Made by a program: the position numbers and the translations under genes. Of a stretch of DNA of 5,442 bases, positions 5,302 through 5,442 are shown piece after piece. Source of the stretch: Planctomycetota bacterium (GTDB lineage: Bacteria > Planctomycetota > DG-23 > SLPQ01); NCBI GenBank assembly GCA_021160625.1, contig JAGHCE010000263.1, positions 1 to 5,442 on the forward strand, in the 5' to 3' direction. The notes below the pieces were generated by a model that did no database searches, was not told where the DNA came from, and worked only from the letters and a program-made list of their open reading frames with translations. Positions within the stretch are counted from its first letter, which is position 1; each line of letters starts with the position of its first letter.

Positions 5302-5325
5302 ACTGCGCTACATATGAGCGCGGGC
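5302..5325. repeat. Right copy of a 24-bp imperfect direct repeat, at the TPR gene 3' end
   Basis: It matches 118-141 at 21 of 24 positions, same orientation. It spans the final codons and stop of the TPR gene on the minus strand. Duplication of a gene's 3' end at both borders of an island is the signature of site-specific integration that leaves the target gene intact, but no integrase gene is present in the window. Confidence 0.45.
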
Positions 5326-5442
5326 TTCCTGGGCTTCGGGGGATTCGGGGTAGTTCTTCAGGATGGCACGGTAGTGGGCCTGGGCTTCTTCGGTTAGGCC
5401 GAGCTCGCGACATGCCTCGGCCGCCTGGATGTGCAGCGCCGG
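5308..5442 (-). CDS. C-terminal end of a TPR-repeat protein, 5' end outside the window
   Basis: 44 residues are visible, ending at TAG 5308-5310. The segment LHIQAAEACRELGLTEEA, then QAHYRAILKNYPESPEA, shows a tetratricopeptide repeat: paired helices with A-x-x-x-R-E-L-G, E-A-x-x-x-Y and the closing Y-P-x-S-P-E-A. TPR arrays mediate protein-protein contacts, for example in outer-membrane assembly or secretion scaffolds, but the rest of the protein would be needed to say more. It is probably the resident chromosomal gene flanking the island. It runs in the same direction as the methyltransferase, about 200 bases upstream of it, and that gap holds the repeat and the coding-like remnant. Confidence 0.8.
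   Translation of the reverse strand, partial: PALHIQAAEACRELGLTEEAQAHYRAILKNYPESPEAQEARAHM

Overview
The window looks like part of an accessory (defence-type) island in a fairly GC-rich environmental bacterium. Genes use ATG, GTG and TTG starts with AAGGAGG/GGGAGGA-type ribosome binding sites. No marker gene fixes the phylum. The restriction-modification block appears less GC-rich than the flanks, by eye only, which fits acquisition by transfer.

Left part (1-2340). A 16-codon gene end (3-53, +) is followed by a short piece matching the extreme 3' end of a DNA methylase of the N4/N6 type (about 145-246, +). This piece runs into the 3' end of a leftward gene encoding a zinc-ribbon / pentapeptide-repeat / two-TM potassium-channel-like protein (209-1624, -). 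A second copy of the same methylase tail (about 1726-1818, +) lies just beyond that gene's promoter and runs into the 3' end of a second leftward gene, for a 160-residue Cys-rich protein with one C-terminal membrane helix (1808-2290, -). The arrangement is therefore [methylase tail ->][<- membrane gene A][methylase tail ->][<- membrane gene B].

Middle (2341-2999). I see no convincing protein gene. On the minus strand there is an intrinsic terminator (2536-2566), then a good promoter (TTGAAG, 18 bp, TATAAT; 2508-2537), then a segment (2411-2500) resembling a class II (Leu-like) tRNA with degenerate acceptor and anticodon stems.

Right part (3000-5110). A type II restriction-modification pair lies tail to tail with stop codons overlapping by 4 bp: a TdeIII-family endonuclease (+) and an SPPY-type, probably cytosine-N4, DNA methyltransferase (-). 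Upstream of the methyltransferase is a coding-like remnant (5143-5259, -), then the C-terminal end of a TPR protein (5308-5442, -) that leaves the window.

The TPR gene's 3' end (5302-5325) recurs as a 21/24-base direct repeat at 118-141, so the two copies bracket almost everything between. Together with the duplicated methylase tails, this suggests stepwise insertion of cargo at a recurrent target. The likely team is restriction-modification plus two membrane proteins that each join a Cys-rich soluble N-terminal part to a C-terminal membrane part. A shared defence role for them is inference from context.
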